Assembly: GCA_900555295.1 (NCBI GenBank)
Contig: USKN01000006.1
Coordinates: forward strand, 1 to 22,623
From: an uncultured Eubacteriales bacterium
GTDB lineage: Bacteria > Bacillota > Clostridia > UMGS1810
Length of the DNA: 22,623 bases
Reading direction: 5' to 3'
Shown here: in pieces, positions 15,041 to 22,032 of the stretch
Numbering within the stretch: position 1 is the stretch's first letter
How the letters are laid out: each line of letters opens with the position of its first letter
Position numbers and translations under genes: made by a program
The notes under the pieces: model-generated
Database searches by the model: none
Seen by the model: the letters and a program-made list of their open reading frames with translations, nothing else
Told to the model about the DNA's origin: nothing

Positions 15041-15072
15041 ATAATATGTGTTCAACAAATCTTTTCGGCTGA

Positions 15073-15105
15073 CGGGCAAAAAATATTTACCGTATAATTT
15101 GCCCG
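15073..15105 (+). other. Hairpin downstream of rhaB without a T-run
   Basis: CGGGCAAA (15073-15080) and TTTGCCCG (15098-15105) form a perfect 8-bp stem around a 17-base loop, 32 bases after the rhaB stop. No T-run follows, so it is not a classic terminator. It may protect the 3' end of the transcript. Confidence 0.4.
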
Positions 15106-15181
15106 ATTAAACAAACCAAAATGGCTTGAATAAGTTAATAAAAATTGGTTTTTATTTTAAATAATTATATGAATTAAAGTT

Positions 15182-15226
15182 AAGACTATGGATTTTTTAT
15201 TAAAATCTATGGTCTTTTCTTGTTTT
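15182..15226 (+). terminator. Intrinsic terminator ending the BMC locus
   Basis: The arms 15182-15196 and 15202-15216 pair over 15 bases (two G-T wobbles) around the loop TTATT and are followed by TTCTTGTTTT. It lies about 140 bases after rhaB. As a near-palindrome it may also stop the convergent minus-strand gene at 15283. Confidence 0.8.
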
Positions 15227-15282
15227 AAAATGTAAAAAAACAATTAATAAAATTAATCTTTAACGCAAATTAATATAATTTA

Positions 15283-15927
15283 TTACACATTTTTTGGTAA
15301 TTGCGTAACCAAATCACCCAAATGATTTGTGTTATCGGCAGAAGTAACGGTAAATATACCGTTATTGTATTCGGCATAAGTAAGCGACGCATTTTTAACC
15401 CAGGGAATATTTTTCATTAATTCAATTGGTGTATTGCTCCATTTTGTAATCATACAGCGAATTGGTGTTGCGTGCGTTGCTATTAAAACCGTTTTGCCTG
15501 CATTTTCGCGGGCAATTTTTTCTACCTCATTGCAAATGCGTATGCAAAGATTTTTTACGCTTTCGCCGCCCGTACATTCGGCATTTCCTATATCGGTGCG
15601 CCATATTTTGTATGCATCTTTATATTTTGGATTGGTACACAGTTGGTCAAATTTTTTGTTTTCCCATTCGCCGGCATATATTTCACGTAAATTTTTGCTT
15701 GCAATAATTTGCATATTTTTCTCGTCGGCAGTGGGTTTTATTGTATTATACGCTCTTAAAAGGTCGCTTGAGTATATTTTGTCGATATGCACGTCTTTTA
15801 AAAATTTTGCAACATATTGCGCCTGCAATTTTCCTTTATCGCTTAAATCCAAATCCGTATGTCCCAAAAAACTGTTTACTTTGTTGCCAAGGCTTTCGCC
15901 GTGTCGTATTATAATTAACTTTGTCAT
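15283..15927 (-). CDS. Histidine phosphatase superfamily protein (phosphoglycerate mutase-like)
   Basis: The 214-residue protein has the branch-1 signature IIIRHGESLGN with the phosphate-accepting His9, the YSSDLLRAYNTI region and a second histidine in IATHATPIRC. The size and lack of mutase-specific features suggest a phosphatase of the CobC/PhoE type rather than glycolytic phosphoglycerate mutase. The substrate cannot be deduced. AAGGGGTGA lies 7 bases before the ATG. It is convergent with the BMC operon and divergent from the arg operon, with its own promoter. Confidence 0.88.
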   Translation of the reverse strand: MTKLIIIRHGESLGNKVNSFLGHTDLDLSDKGKLQAQYVAKFLKDVHIDKIYSSDLLRAYNTIKPTADEKNMQIIASKNLREIYAGEWENKKFDQLCTNPKYKDAYKIWRTDIGNAECTGGESVKNLCIRICNEVEKIARENAGKTVLIATHATPIRCMITKWSNTPIELMKNIPWVKNASLTYAEYNNGIFTVTSADNTNHLGDLVTQLPKNV

Positions 15928-15952
15928 TTGTTGGTCACCCCTTACAGGTTGT

Positions 15953-15981
15953 ATTATACCATCTTTTTATAAAAATTGCAA
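15953..15981 (-). promoter_or_regulatory. Promoter of the histidine phosphatase gene
   Basis: On the minus strand, TTGCAA (15976-15981) and a perfect TATAAT (15953-15958) are spaced by 17 bases. The -35 box lies inside the cluster of inverted and direct repeats described at 15975-16020. Confidence 0.7.
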
Positions 15982-16020
15982 TATTGCATAAAAACACAAT
16001 TATGCAATCGTTATGCAAAT
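15975..16020. repeat. Inverted/direct repeat cluster, candidate ArgR site, in the divergent promoter region
   Basis: ATTGCATAA (15983-15991) and TTATGCAAT (16000-16008) form a perfect 9-bp inverted repeat with an 8-base spacer. It is flanked by ATTGCAAT (15975-15982) and TTATGCAAAT (16011-16020), the latter 11 bases (one helical turn) from the previous unit. On the minus strand, 15985-15998 reads TGTGTTTTTATGCA, matching the ARG-box-like site at 16124-16137 at 13 of 14 positions. Binding by ArgR is inferred. Confidence 0.5.
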
Positions 16021-16122
16021 ATTATACATAGAGAATGTTTAAAAATTAACTAAAAAATATTTAAAAAATACTGTTTAAAGCATTAAAAAGTATAGCAAGT
16101 ATACAAATATGATAAATGCTTA

Positions 16123-16151
16123 TTGTATTTTTATGCAAAAAGTGATAAGAT
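16123..16151 (+). promoter_or_regulatory. Candidate argC promoter overlapping an ARG box
   Basis: TTGTAT (16123-16128) and TAAGAT (16146-16151), 17 bases apart, make a modest promoter about 35 bases before the argC ATG. TGTATTTTTATGCA at 16124-16137 fits the ArgR half-site pattern TGNAT-N4-ATNCA exactly and covers the -35 box, so arginine-dependent repression is a reasonable inference. Confidence 0.55.
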
Positions 16152-16185
16152 ATTTGTATATATTGGCAGAAAAGAGGTATTGAAT

Positions 16186-17118
16186 ATGAAAAAAGTATTC
16201 ATTGACGGCAGTGCCGGTACAACGGGACTTAGAATATTTGAACGTCTTGCGCAAAGAAACGATATTGAACAAATTACTTTGCCCGAGAATTTAAGAAAAG
16301 ATGCCGAAAGCAGAAAAAAAGCTATTAATTCGGCTGACATTGTGTTTTTGTGTTTACCCGATGATGCAGCAAGAGAGGCTGTTTCGTTTGTTGAAAACCC
16401 CGATACCGTTATAATAGATACGTCAACCGCACACAGAACCGAAAAAGGTTGGGCATACGGATTTCCCGAGCTTGGAAGCAAATTTGAAAATGCGGTTCAA
16501 AATTCAAAAAGAATTGCCGTTCCGGGCTGTCACGCAAGCGGTTTTATTGCGTTGGTTTATCCGCTGGCAGAGGCGGGAGTACTTGATAAAAATGAATACT
16601 TAACCTGTCATTCCATTACAGGATACAGCGGCGGCGGCAAAAAAATGATTGCCGATTATGAAAGCAAAGAAAGATGTGAACTGTTAAATGCGCCGCGCCA
16701 ATACGGATTAAGCCAAACACATAAACATTTAAAAGAAATGGTTAAAATAACGGGAATTGAAAACGCTCCCGTATTTTGTCCCATAGTTGCCGATTTTTAC
16801 AGCGGTATGGAGGTTAGCGTACCTGTTTTTGCGCATCAGCTGAAAAACGGTGCCGATATAGACACCGTAAAGCGTATTTATGCCGATAAATACAACTCGG
16901 CGCTTGTAAAATATATTGACTCCGATGATGAAAACGGATTTTTGTCTGCGGCAAAATTAAGCGGAAAAGACAATATGATAATTTCGGTTTACGGGAATAA
17001 AGACAGAATGATTTTAACGGCACGTTATGACAATTTGGGTAAAGGTGCGTCGGGCGCGGCAATTGAATGTCTTAATATTAAGCTCGGGTGTGAGTATACT
17101 CAAAATCTTGATATATAA
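16186..17118 (+). CDS. argC: N-acetyl-gamma-glutamyl-phosphate reductase (short, type 2 form)
   Basis: This enzyme reduces N-acetylglutamyl phosphate to the semialdehyde with NADPH, the third step of arginine synthesis. It has 310 residues, the N-terminal nucleotide-binding FIDGSAGTTGLR, the catalytic Cys115 in VPGCHASGF, and SITGYSGGGKKM. The length and GSAGTTG motif fit the shorter type 2 ArgC family rather than the roughly 345-residue type 1 form. The ATG at 16186 follows AGAGGT; the longer open frame from 16123 would include the promoter. It is first in an argCJBD operon. Confidence 0.93.
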   Translation: MKKVFIDGSAGTTGLRIFERLAQRNDIEQITLPENLRKDAESRKKAINSADIVFLCLPDDAAREAVSFVENPDTVIIDTSTAHRTEKGWAYGFPELGSKFENAVQNSKRIAVPGCHASGFIALVYPLAEAGVLDKNEYLTCHSITGYSGGGKKMIADYESKERCELLNAPRQYGLSQTHKHLKEMVKITGIENAPVFCPIVADFYSGMEVSVPVFAHQLKNGADIDTVKRIYADKYNSALVKYIDSDDENGFLSAAKLSGKDNMIISVYGNKDRMILTARYDNLGKGASGAAIECLNIKLGCEYTQNLDI

Positions 17119-17134
17119 AAGGGGAGACTTTACA

Positions 17135-18346
17135 ATGAAATTAACAGACGGCGGTGTTTGTGCGGCAAAGGGTTTCAGCGCAAACGGAATACATTGCGGA
17201 ATACGAAAAAATAAAACAAAACGCGATTTGGCGCTTATATACAGCGATACCCCATGCAATGCGGCGGCGGTATACACAACCAATCTTGTTAAAGGCGCTC
17301 CCATAGCGGTTAATAAAGAGCATTTAAAAAACGGTATTGCACAGGCTGTTATATGTAACAGCGGTAATGCCAACACCTGTAATGCCGACGGTATAGAGCG
17401 TGCAATGGATATGAGCGATATTGCGGCAAACGCACTTAATATAGACACGCAGGACGTAATAGTTGCGTCAACGGGCGTTATAGGACTTAAATTGGATGTA
17501 GAACCCATAAAAAACGGCATAGACGAGCTGTGCCGCGGTCTTGGCAATAAAAGCCGTGAGGCGGCGGAAGGAATTATGACAACCGATACTGTTGTAAAGC
17601 AGGTTGCCGTTACATTTGAAATTGACGGAAAAGAGTGCAAAATAGGTGGTATTGCAAAAGGGTCGGGTATGATACATCCCAATATGGCAACAATGCTTGT
17701 ATTTATAACAACCGATTGTGCAATAAGCTCTGATATGCTTCAAAAGGCGCTTTCGGGCGATATACAAAATACGTTTAATATGTTGAGTATTGACGGTGAT
17801 ACATCAACAAACGATATGGTTGTATTGCTTGCAAACGGTATGGCGGGCAATACCCTAATAGACTGCGAAAATAATAATTTTAATATATTTATGAAAGCGC
17901 TTAACACCGTAACGGTAAATCTTTGCCGTATGATAGCAGGTGACGGTGAGGGTGCAACCAAGCTTATAGAATGTGTTGTTACAGGCGCAAAAGACGATAA
18001 AGCGGCTTGCCTAACCGCAAAATCGGTTATATGTTCATCGCTTTTAAAGGCGGCTATGTTTGGCGCTGATGCCAATTGGGGGCGCGTACTGTGTGCTATA
18101 GGCTACAGCGGTGCCGATGTTGATGTAAACAAGATAGACGTTTCGTTTAAATCAAAAAAAGGTGAAATATTGGTATGCAAAAACGGAGCGGGCGTTGATT
18201 TTTCGGAAGAAAAGGCAAAAGAAATTTTGCTTGAAAACGAAATAGATATTTTAATTAATTTAAATGACGGTAATGCCAAAAAAACTGCGTGGGGCTGTGA
18301 CCTTACATACGATTACGTAAAAATAAACGGCGATTACAGAACATGA
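17135..18346 (+). CDS. argJ: Glutamate N-acetyltransferase / amino-acid N-acetyltransferase
   Basis: ArgJ moves the acetyl group from N-acetylornithine to glutamate, recycling it, and in bifunctional forms also uses acetyl-CoA. The 403-residue precursor cleaves itself before the nucleophilic Thr186 in KGSGMIHPNMATML, giving alpha and beta chains. Other family features are CNSGNANTC and the C-terminal GCDLTYDYVKING. AAGGGGAG sets the ATG at 17135, so the frame opening at 17027 inside argC is not the start. The gene lies 16 bases after argC. Whether it is bifunctional cannot be judged from sequence alone; no argA is present in the window. Confidence 0.95.
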   Translation: MKLTDGGVCAAKGFSANGIHCGIRKNKTKRDLALIYSDTPCNAAAVYTTNLVKGAPIAVNKEHLKNGIAQAVICNSGNANTCNADGIERAMDMSDIAANALNIDTQDVIVASTGVIGLKLDVEPIKNGIDELCRGLGNKSREAAEGIMTTDTVVKQVAVTFEIDGKECKIGGIAKGSGMIHPNMATMLVFITTDCAISSDMLQKALSGDIQNTFNMLSIDGDTSTNDMVVLLANGMAGNTLIDCENNNFNIFMKALNTVTVNLCRMIAGDGEGATKLIECVVTGAKDDKAACLTAKSVICSSLLKAAMFGADANWGRVLCAIGYSGADVDVNKIDVSFKSKKGEILVCKNGAGVDFSEEKAKEILLENEIDILINLNDGNAKKTAWGCDLTYDYVKINGDYRT

Positions 18347-18371
18347 TTTTTTTAAAAGAGGTGCTAAAAAA

Positions 18372-19229
18372 GTGAAATTATCAAATGCCGAAAGGGCAGA
18401 GGTGCTTGTGCAGGCACTGCCTTATATACAGGAATATTACAACAGAATAGTGGTAGTAAAATACGGCGGAAACGCTATGATTAACGAAGAATTAAAACAA
18501 GCCGTTATGGGCGATATTGTGCTTTTATCGCTTATAGGAGTAAAAGTTGTGCTGGTACACGGCGGCGGCCCCGAAATAACGGAAATGCTTGCAAAAGTAG
18601 GCAAAAAAACAGAATTTGTGGACGGCTTGCGTGTTACCGACGGTGAAACAGCCGAAATAGTACAAATGGTACTTGCCGGTAAAATTAACAAAAGTCTTGT
18701 TAATCTTTTGCAAACAAAAGGCGGCAATGCAATAGGGCTTTGCGGAATGGACGGCTCAATGATTGAGGCAAAAACAAAAGATGAAAGACTCGGTTATGTG
18801 GGAGAAATAACAAATGTAAACGTAAAGCCGATACTTGACGTTATAGACAAAGGGTATATTCCCGTTGTTTCAACGGTAGGCTGCGACAGCGACGGAAATG
18901 CATACAACATTAATGCCGATACTGCGGCGGCAAAAATCGCGGGTGAGCTTAATGCGGAGTGCCTTATTTCTATGACGGACATAAGCGGTATTTTAAAAGA
19001 CAAAGACGACCCCGAAACGCTTATTAAAAAAATAACTCTTGATGAGGCACAGGGACTTTTTGACGATAATACAATATCGGGCGGTATGATACCTAAAGTT
19101 GAGTGCTGTATAGACGCTATAAAAGAGGGAGTAAAAAAAGTATTTATACTTGACGGAAGAATACCTCATGCAATACTTATAGAAACCCTTACAGATGAAG
19201 GTTTGGGTACAATGGTTTGTGAAAAGTAA
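18372..19229 (+). CDS. argB: Acetylglutamate kinase
   Basis: ArgB phosphorylates N-acetylglutamate and is usually the step inhibited by arginine in organisms that use the ArgJ cycle. The 285-residue amino-acid-kinase fold shows VVKYGGNAM near residue 30, the glycine loop VHGGGPEI, and NINADTAAAKIA in the nucleotide site. The N-terminal helix NAERAEVLVQALPYIQEYYN resembles the extra helix of arginine-sensitive, hexameric kinases, so feedback inhibition is plausible. The start is GTG at 18372 after AGAGGTG, 25 bases downstream of argJ. Confidence 0.95.
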   Translation: MKLSNAERAEVLVQALPYIQEYYNRIVVVKYGGNAMINEELKQAVMGDIVLLSLIGVKVVLVHGGGPEITEMLAKVGKKTEFVDGLRVTDGETAEIVQMVLAGKINKSLVNLLQTKGGNAIGLCGMDGSMIEAKTKDERLGYVGEITNVNVKPILDVIDKGYIPVVSTVGCDSDGNAYNINADTAAAKIAGELNAECLISMTDISGILKDKDDPETLIKKITLDEAQGLFDDNTISGGMIPKVECCIDAIKEGVKKVFILDGRIPHAILIETLTDEGLGTMVCEK

Positions 19230-19254
19230 AATGTGCAAAAAAAGGGTGAATAAT

Positions 19255-20418
19255 ATGAATACCATACAAAAAGACAATATGTATACAGCAAATACATACG
19301 CACGTTTTCCCATTGAAATAGTATCGGGAAAAGGTGCGCTGTGCTATGATGCTGACGGAAAAGAATATATAGACCTCGGCAGCGGTATTGCCGTTAACAT
19401 ATTCGGCTATTGTGATGATGAATGGATTGACGCTGTAACAAAACAGCTTAAAACGGTACAGCACACGTCAAATCTTTATTACACATCACCGTGTGCAAAT
19501 CTTGCCGAACTTATATGCAAAAGATGCGATATGAAAAAGGTGTTTTTCTCAAATTCGGGTGCGGAAGCTAACGAATGTGCAATAAAAGCGGCTCGTCTTT
19601 GGGCGGAGCGCGAAAAAGGAAAAGAATACAATACAATAGTTACGCTTGTAAACAGTTTTCACGGGAGAACAATTACAACACTTGCCGCAACGGGGCAAAA
19701 AGTATTTCACGAGCATTTTACTCCGCTTACCGCCGGTTTTGCGTATGCCGAGGCAAACAATGCCGAAAGTCTTGAAAATGCGCTTAAATCCAACAAATGT
19801 GCCGCTATTATGTTTGAAACGGTGCAAGGCGAGGGCGGCGTTGTGGCTTTAGACAAAGAATATGTAAAGCAAATAGAGCAACTTGCCGAAAAGTACAATG
19901 TACTTATGATTGCCGATGAAGTACAAACGGGTAACGGCAGAACGGGCAAGCTTTACGGGTATATGCATTACGGAATAAAGCCCGATATATTTACAACCGC
20001 AAAAGGGCTTGGCGGCGGAATGCCTATAGGTGCAACGGTATTCGGCGAAAAAACGGCCGATGTATACACATTTGGAGCACACGGTTCAACATTTGGCGGC
20101 AATCCCGTATGCTGCAGCGGAGCAATAAATATTTTAAACCGTATAGACGACAAGCTTTTAGATGACGTTACAAAAAAATCGGAGTATATTTTTAGCGAAC
20201 TCAAAGGTGCAAAAGGAGTAAAAAGTGTAACGGGTCTCGGCCTTATGATAGGAATTGAAACCGAAAAAGACGCGTCCGATGTAATAAGCGATTGTATGAA
20301 AAACGGAGTACTTGTATTAAAGGCAAAAAACAAGGTGCGTTTGCTGCCGCCGCTTAACATAGATATTAAGACAATGGGTAAAGCTATATCAATTCTTAAA
20401 AAATCTATGGCTGATTAA
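19255..20418 (+). CDS. argD: Acetylornithine aminotransferase
   Basis: ArgD converts N-acetylglutamate semialdehyde to N-acetylornithine with glutamate as amino donor and pyridoxal phosphate as cofactor. The 387-residue class III aminotransferase has FSNSGAEANE for cofactor phosphate binding, the aspartate motif IADEVQTGNGRTG, and the Schiff-base Lys250 in TTAKGLGGGMPIGA. I placed the start at ATG 19255, after AAAGGGTGA; earlier in-frame starts lie in or next to argB. It is the last gene of the operon; argF, argG and argH are not in the window. Confidence 0.94.
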   Translation: MNTIQKDNMYTANTYARFPIEIVSGKGALCYDADGKEYIDLGSGIAVNIFGYCDDEWIDAVTKQLKTVQHTSNLYYTSPCANLAELICKRCDMKKVFFSNSGAEANECAIKAARLWAEREKGKEYNTIVTLVNSFHGRTITTLAATGQKVFHEHFTPLTAGFAYAEANNAESLENALKSNKCAAIMFETVQGEGGVVALDKEYVKQIEQLAEKYNVLMIADEVQTGNGRTGKLYGYMHYGIKPDIFTTAKGLGGGMPIGATVFGEKTADVYTFGAHGSTFGGNPVCCSGAINILNRIDDKLLDDVTKKSEYIFSELKGAKGVKSVTGLGLMIGIETEKDASDVISDCMKNGVLVLKAKNKVRLLPPLNIDIKTMGKAISILKKSMAD

Positions 20419-20458
20419 TTTGGCGCATATTGCACAAATTTCACTCTCATTGACAACA

Positions 20459-20563
20459 CTAACAGCAGCCTTCTATGTCGGCTTTTAAATCAATATTCCT
20501 TGTAAGTACGTTTTCTGTATTAAAACGCTGTTTTATGATAATACTGTCGATATTGTAACGCAT
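20459..20563 (-). CDS. Possible 34-residue small protein ending in Cys-Cys
   Basis: In the gap between argD and the terminator, the minus strand has an ATG at 20563 and an open frame of 34 codons to a TAG. The product is hydrophilic, begins MRYNIDSIIIKQRF and ends KADIEGCC. Codon choice resembles that of neighbouring genes. Against it: no good ribosome binding site (only GGA 4-6 bases upstream), no promoter seen, and it lies immediately beyond the terminator of the peptidase gene. It could be a real small gene, a gene remnant or chance. I recognise no family. Confidence 0.25.
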   Translation of the reverse strand: MRYNIDSIIIKQRFNTENVLTRNIDLKADIEGCC

Positions 20564-20585
20564 TTTATCCGTAAATGAAATTATT

Positions 20586-20632
20586 AAAAAAAATCCCCCT
20601 TCAATTCACAATTTACAAGAGAATTGAGGGGG
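20586..20632 (-). terminator. Intrinsic terminator of the M23 peptidase gene (probably bidirectional)
   Basis: GAATTGAGGGGG (20621-20632) pairs with CCCCCTTCAATTC (20595-20607) with one bulged T and a 13-base loop. On the minus strand the stem is followed by A and eight Ts (20586-20594), a textbook intrinsic terminator just after the peptidase stop codon. In the plus direction it is followed by TTGCTGTTTTT and may also end the arg operon. Confidence 0.9.
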
Positions 20633-20641
20633 TTGCTGTTT

Positions 20642-21853
20642 TTACTCATCTATAAATTTAAGAGGGTCATAATCCTCGCCGTTTAAACGCACTTCAAAAT
20701 GCAAATGCGGACCCGTACTGCGCCCTGTTGAACCCACCGTTGCTATAACATCACCTTTTAAAACGCTGTCGCCTACGTTTGCATACAGTTTTGAGCAGTG
20801 TCCGTAATAGGTTACATATCCGTTTTGGTGGTCGATTATAATTAAATTGCCGTACCCCTCGCACCAACCGGAATACGTTACAACACCTGTATCGGCGGCA
20901 AAAATATCGTCGCCGTGATTGCCTGAAATATCAACACCTTTATGTGCGCGCATATTACGTGTTCCGTAACGTGAAGTTATAACACCCGATATGGGCCTTA
21001 AAAAACGTCCCGTTCCGTTTTTGCTTATTTCCATTGTGCCGTTCATCACAATTTGTTTTTCGGGTTGTTTTGTGTATTCTTCGCCCGTAACCTTATACGA
21101 AACTTTTTTGCCGTTTACGTAATTAACCGTTTGAGTGGTTATTTTATGCCCGTTTTCGCCTTTTTGGTATATATATGAATGACCTTTGTATGAATTTTCA
21201 TCATCTTTTTGCTCTGTTTCAAACGGTACATCTTCCTCAATTGTTACAACCTTTGATGTACATACGCTTATAGCGCCGTTTTGATTAAGCGAATCGAGTG
21301 CCGAATTAACCGTTGACAACATACCGCGCGGTGCATATTCGTACAAAATTTCAACTTTCTCTTTTACAGAGTAGTCGCAAGAGCCGTCGGTATATTGGTT
21401 TATAAAACTTTCGTATGTATTTTTTGCGTCATTCTTTTTGGTGAACGCATACATAGGTACACCGTCAATGTTTATTGTGTATGCCTTTATAAGTCCGTCC
21501 GAGTCGTTAAGCAAATATTCTTTAAGCGCTTTTGTATCGCATTTTGTATTAAAAAGCACAAGCTGCATAGAAAGCTGCGGCTTTTTTGTTATTATATCGT
21601 CGTAATTTGTGTAAGGCATATATGCATTGTTTATTGAGTCAATAATATTATTAAGGTCCGATTTTGATTTTACATATGTAATAATTTTTTCGCCATCGCT
21701 TACCGCATAATCTATATCAAACAGCAGTGTGCATAATACAACGGCAAAAAGTGCTGCCGATACGTTAATAAAAATTTTTGAATGCTCTTTATATATCGAA
21801 CATATTATATTAAATATGTGTTTAATATGTTCGTTTAATTTTTTTATATTCAT
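20642..21853 (-). CDS. Membrane-anchored G5 domain / M23 metallopeptidase
   Basis: The 403-residue protein has a cytosolic N-terminus, one membrane segment at about 29-48 (INVSAALFAVVLCTLLF) and a long extracellular region. A G5-like domain lies at about 210-275, with VPFETEQ and a TGEEYTKQPEKQIV-like strand. At the C-terminus is an M23 (LytM) peptidase: His304 and Asp308 in HKGVDISG and His383/His385 in GPHLHFEV complete the zinc and catalytic set, so it should be active. It probably cuts peptide bridges of peptidoglycan. The ATG follows GGAGTGA. It is transcribed alone between two divergent/convergent neighbours. The 130-residue segment after the membrane helix is unassigned. Confidence 0.88.
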   Translation of the reverse strand: MNIKKLNEHIKHIFNIICSIYKEHSKIFINVSAALFAVVLCTLLFDIDYAVSDGEKIITYVKSKSDLNNIIDSINNAYMPYTNYDDIITKKPQLSMQLVLFNTKCDTKALKEYLLNDSDGLIKAYTINIDGVPMYAFTKKNDAKNTYESFINQYTDGSCDYSVKEKVEILYEYAPRGMLSTVNSALDSLNQNGAISVCTSKVVTIEEDVPFETEQKDDENSYKGHSYIYQKGENGHKITTQTVNYVNGKKVSYKVTGEEYTKQPEKQIVMNGTMEISKNGTGRFLRPISGVITSRYGTRNMRAHKGVDISGNHGDDIFAADTGVVTYSGWCEGYGNLIIIDHQNGYVTYYGHCSKLYANVGDSVLKGDVIATVGSTGRSTGPHLHFEVRLNGEDYDPLKFIDE

Positions 21854-21877
21854 TGTACCATATCACTCCATACTAAA

Positions 21878-21906
21878 ATTTTATCATATATTTGTTAATA
21901 ATTCAA
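21878..21906 (-). promoter_or_regulatory. Promoter of the M23 peptidase gene
   Basis: On the minus strand TTGAAT (21901-21906) and TAAAAT (21878-21883) are 17 bases apart, about 25 bases before the ATG at 21853. Confidence 0.6.
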
Positions 21907-21964
21907 GAATTATATGTGAACAAACTGTGTACAATTTTAAATTTATATGAAAATAGGCAAATAA

Positions 21965-22016
21965 GTGTTGAAATATCCAATTTTTATGATATAATTAAAT
22001 GTATATATTTTAACAC
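21965..22016. repeat. Inverted repeat enclosing the Clp ATPase promoter
   Basis: GTGTTGAAATAT (21965-21976) and ATATTTTAACAC (22005-22016) are inverted copies matching at 11 of 12 positions, 28 bases apart. One arm overlaps the -35 box; the other lies just after the expected transcription start. This is a possible operator. It does not match the CtsR or CIRCE consensus as I know them. Confidence 0.4.
21968..21995 (+). promoter_or_regulatory. Promoter of the Clp ATPase gene
   Basis: TTGAAA (21968-21973) and a perfect TATAAT (21990-21995) are spaced by 16 bases. The gene's ribosome binding site AGGAGG lies around 22018-22023. Confidence 0.7.
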
Positions 22017-22032
22017 AGGAGGTATAGCATAA

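Noticed and set aside
15114..15156. AAACCAA/TTGGTTT inverted repeat followed by Ts, considered as the rhaB terminator
   Set aside because: Only a 7-bp AT-rich stem with a long loop; the 15-bp hairpin at 15182-15226 is far better.
16123..16185. Longer argC start
   Set aside because: It would cover the likely promoter and ARG box; ATG 16186 has a good ribosome binding site and begins at the nucleotide-binding fold.
17027..17134. Longer argJ start overlapping argC
   Set aside because: The clear AAGGGGAG site and family-typical N-terminus belong to ATG 17135; the extra residues are an argC shadow.
19195..19254. Longer argD start inside argB
   Set aside because: ATG 19255 has a good ribosome binding site, and the extra residues look like out-of-frame argB.
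20450..20478. TTGACA that could be a plus-strand -35 box after argD
   Set aside because: No acceptable -10 box lies 16-18 bases downstream and no plus-strand gene follows.
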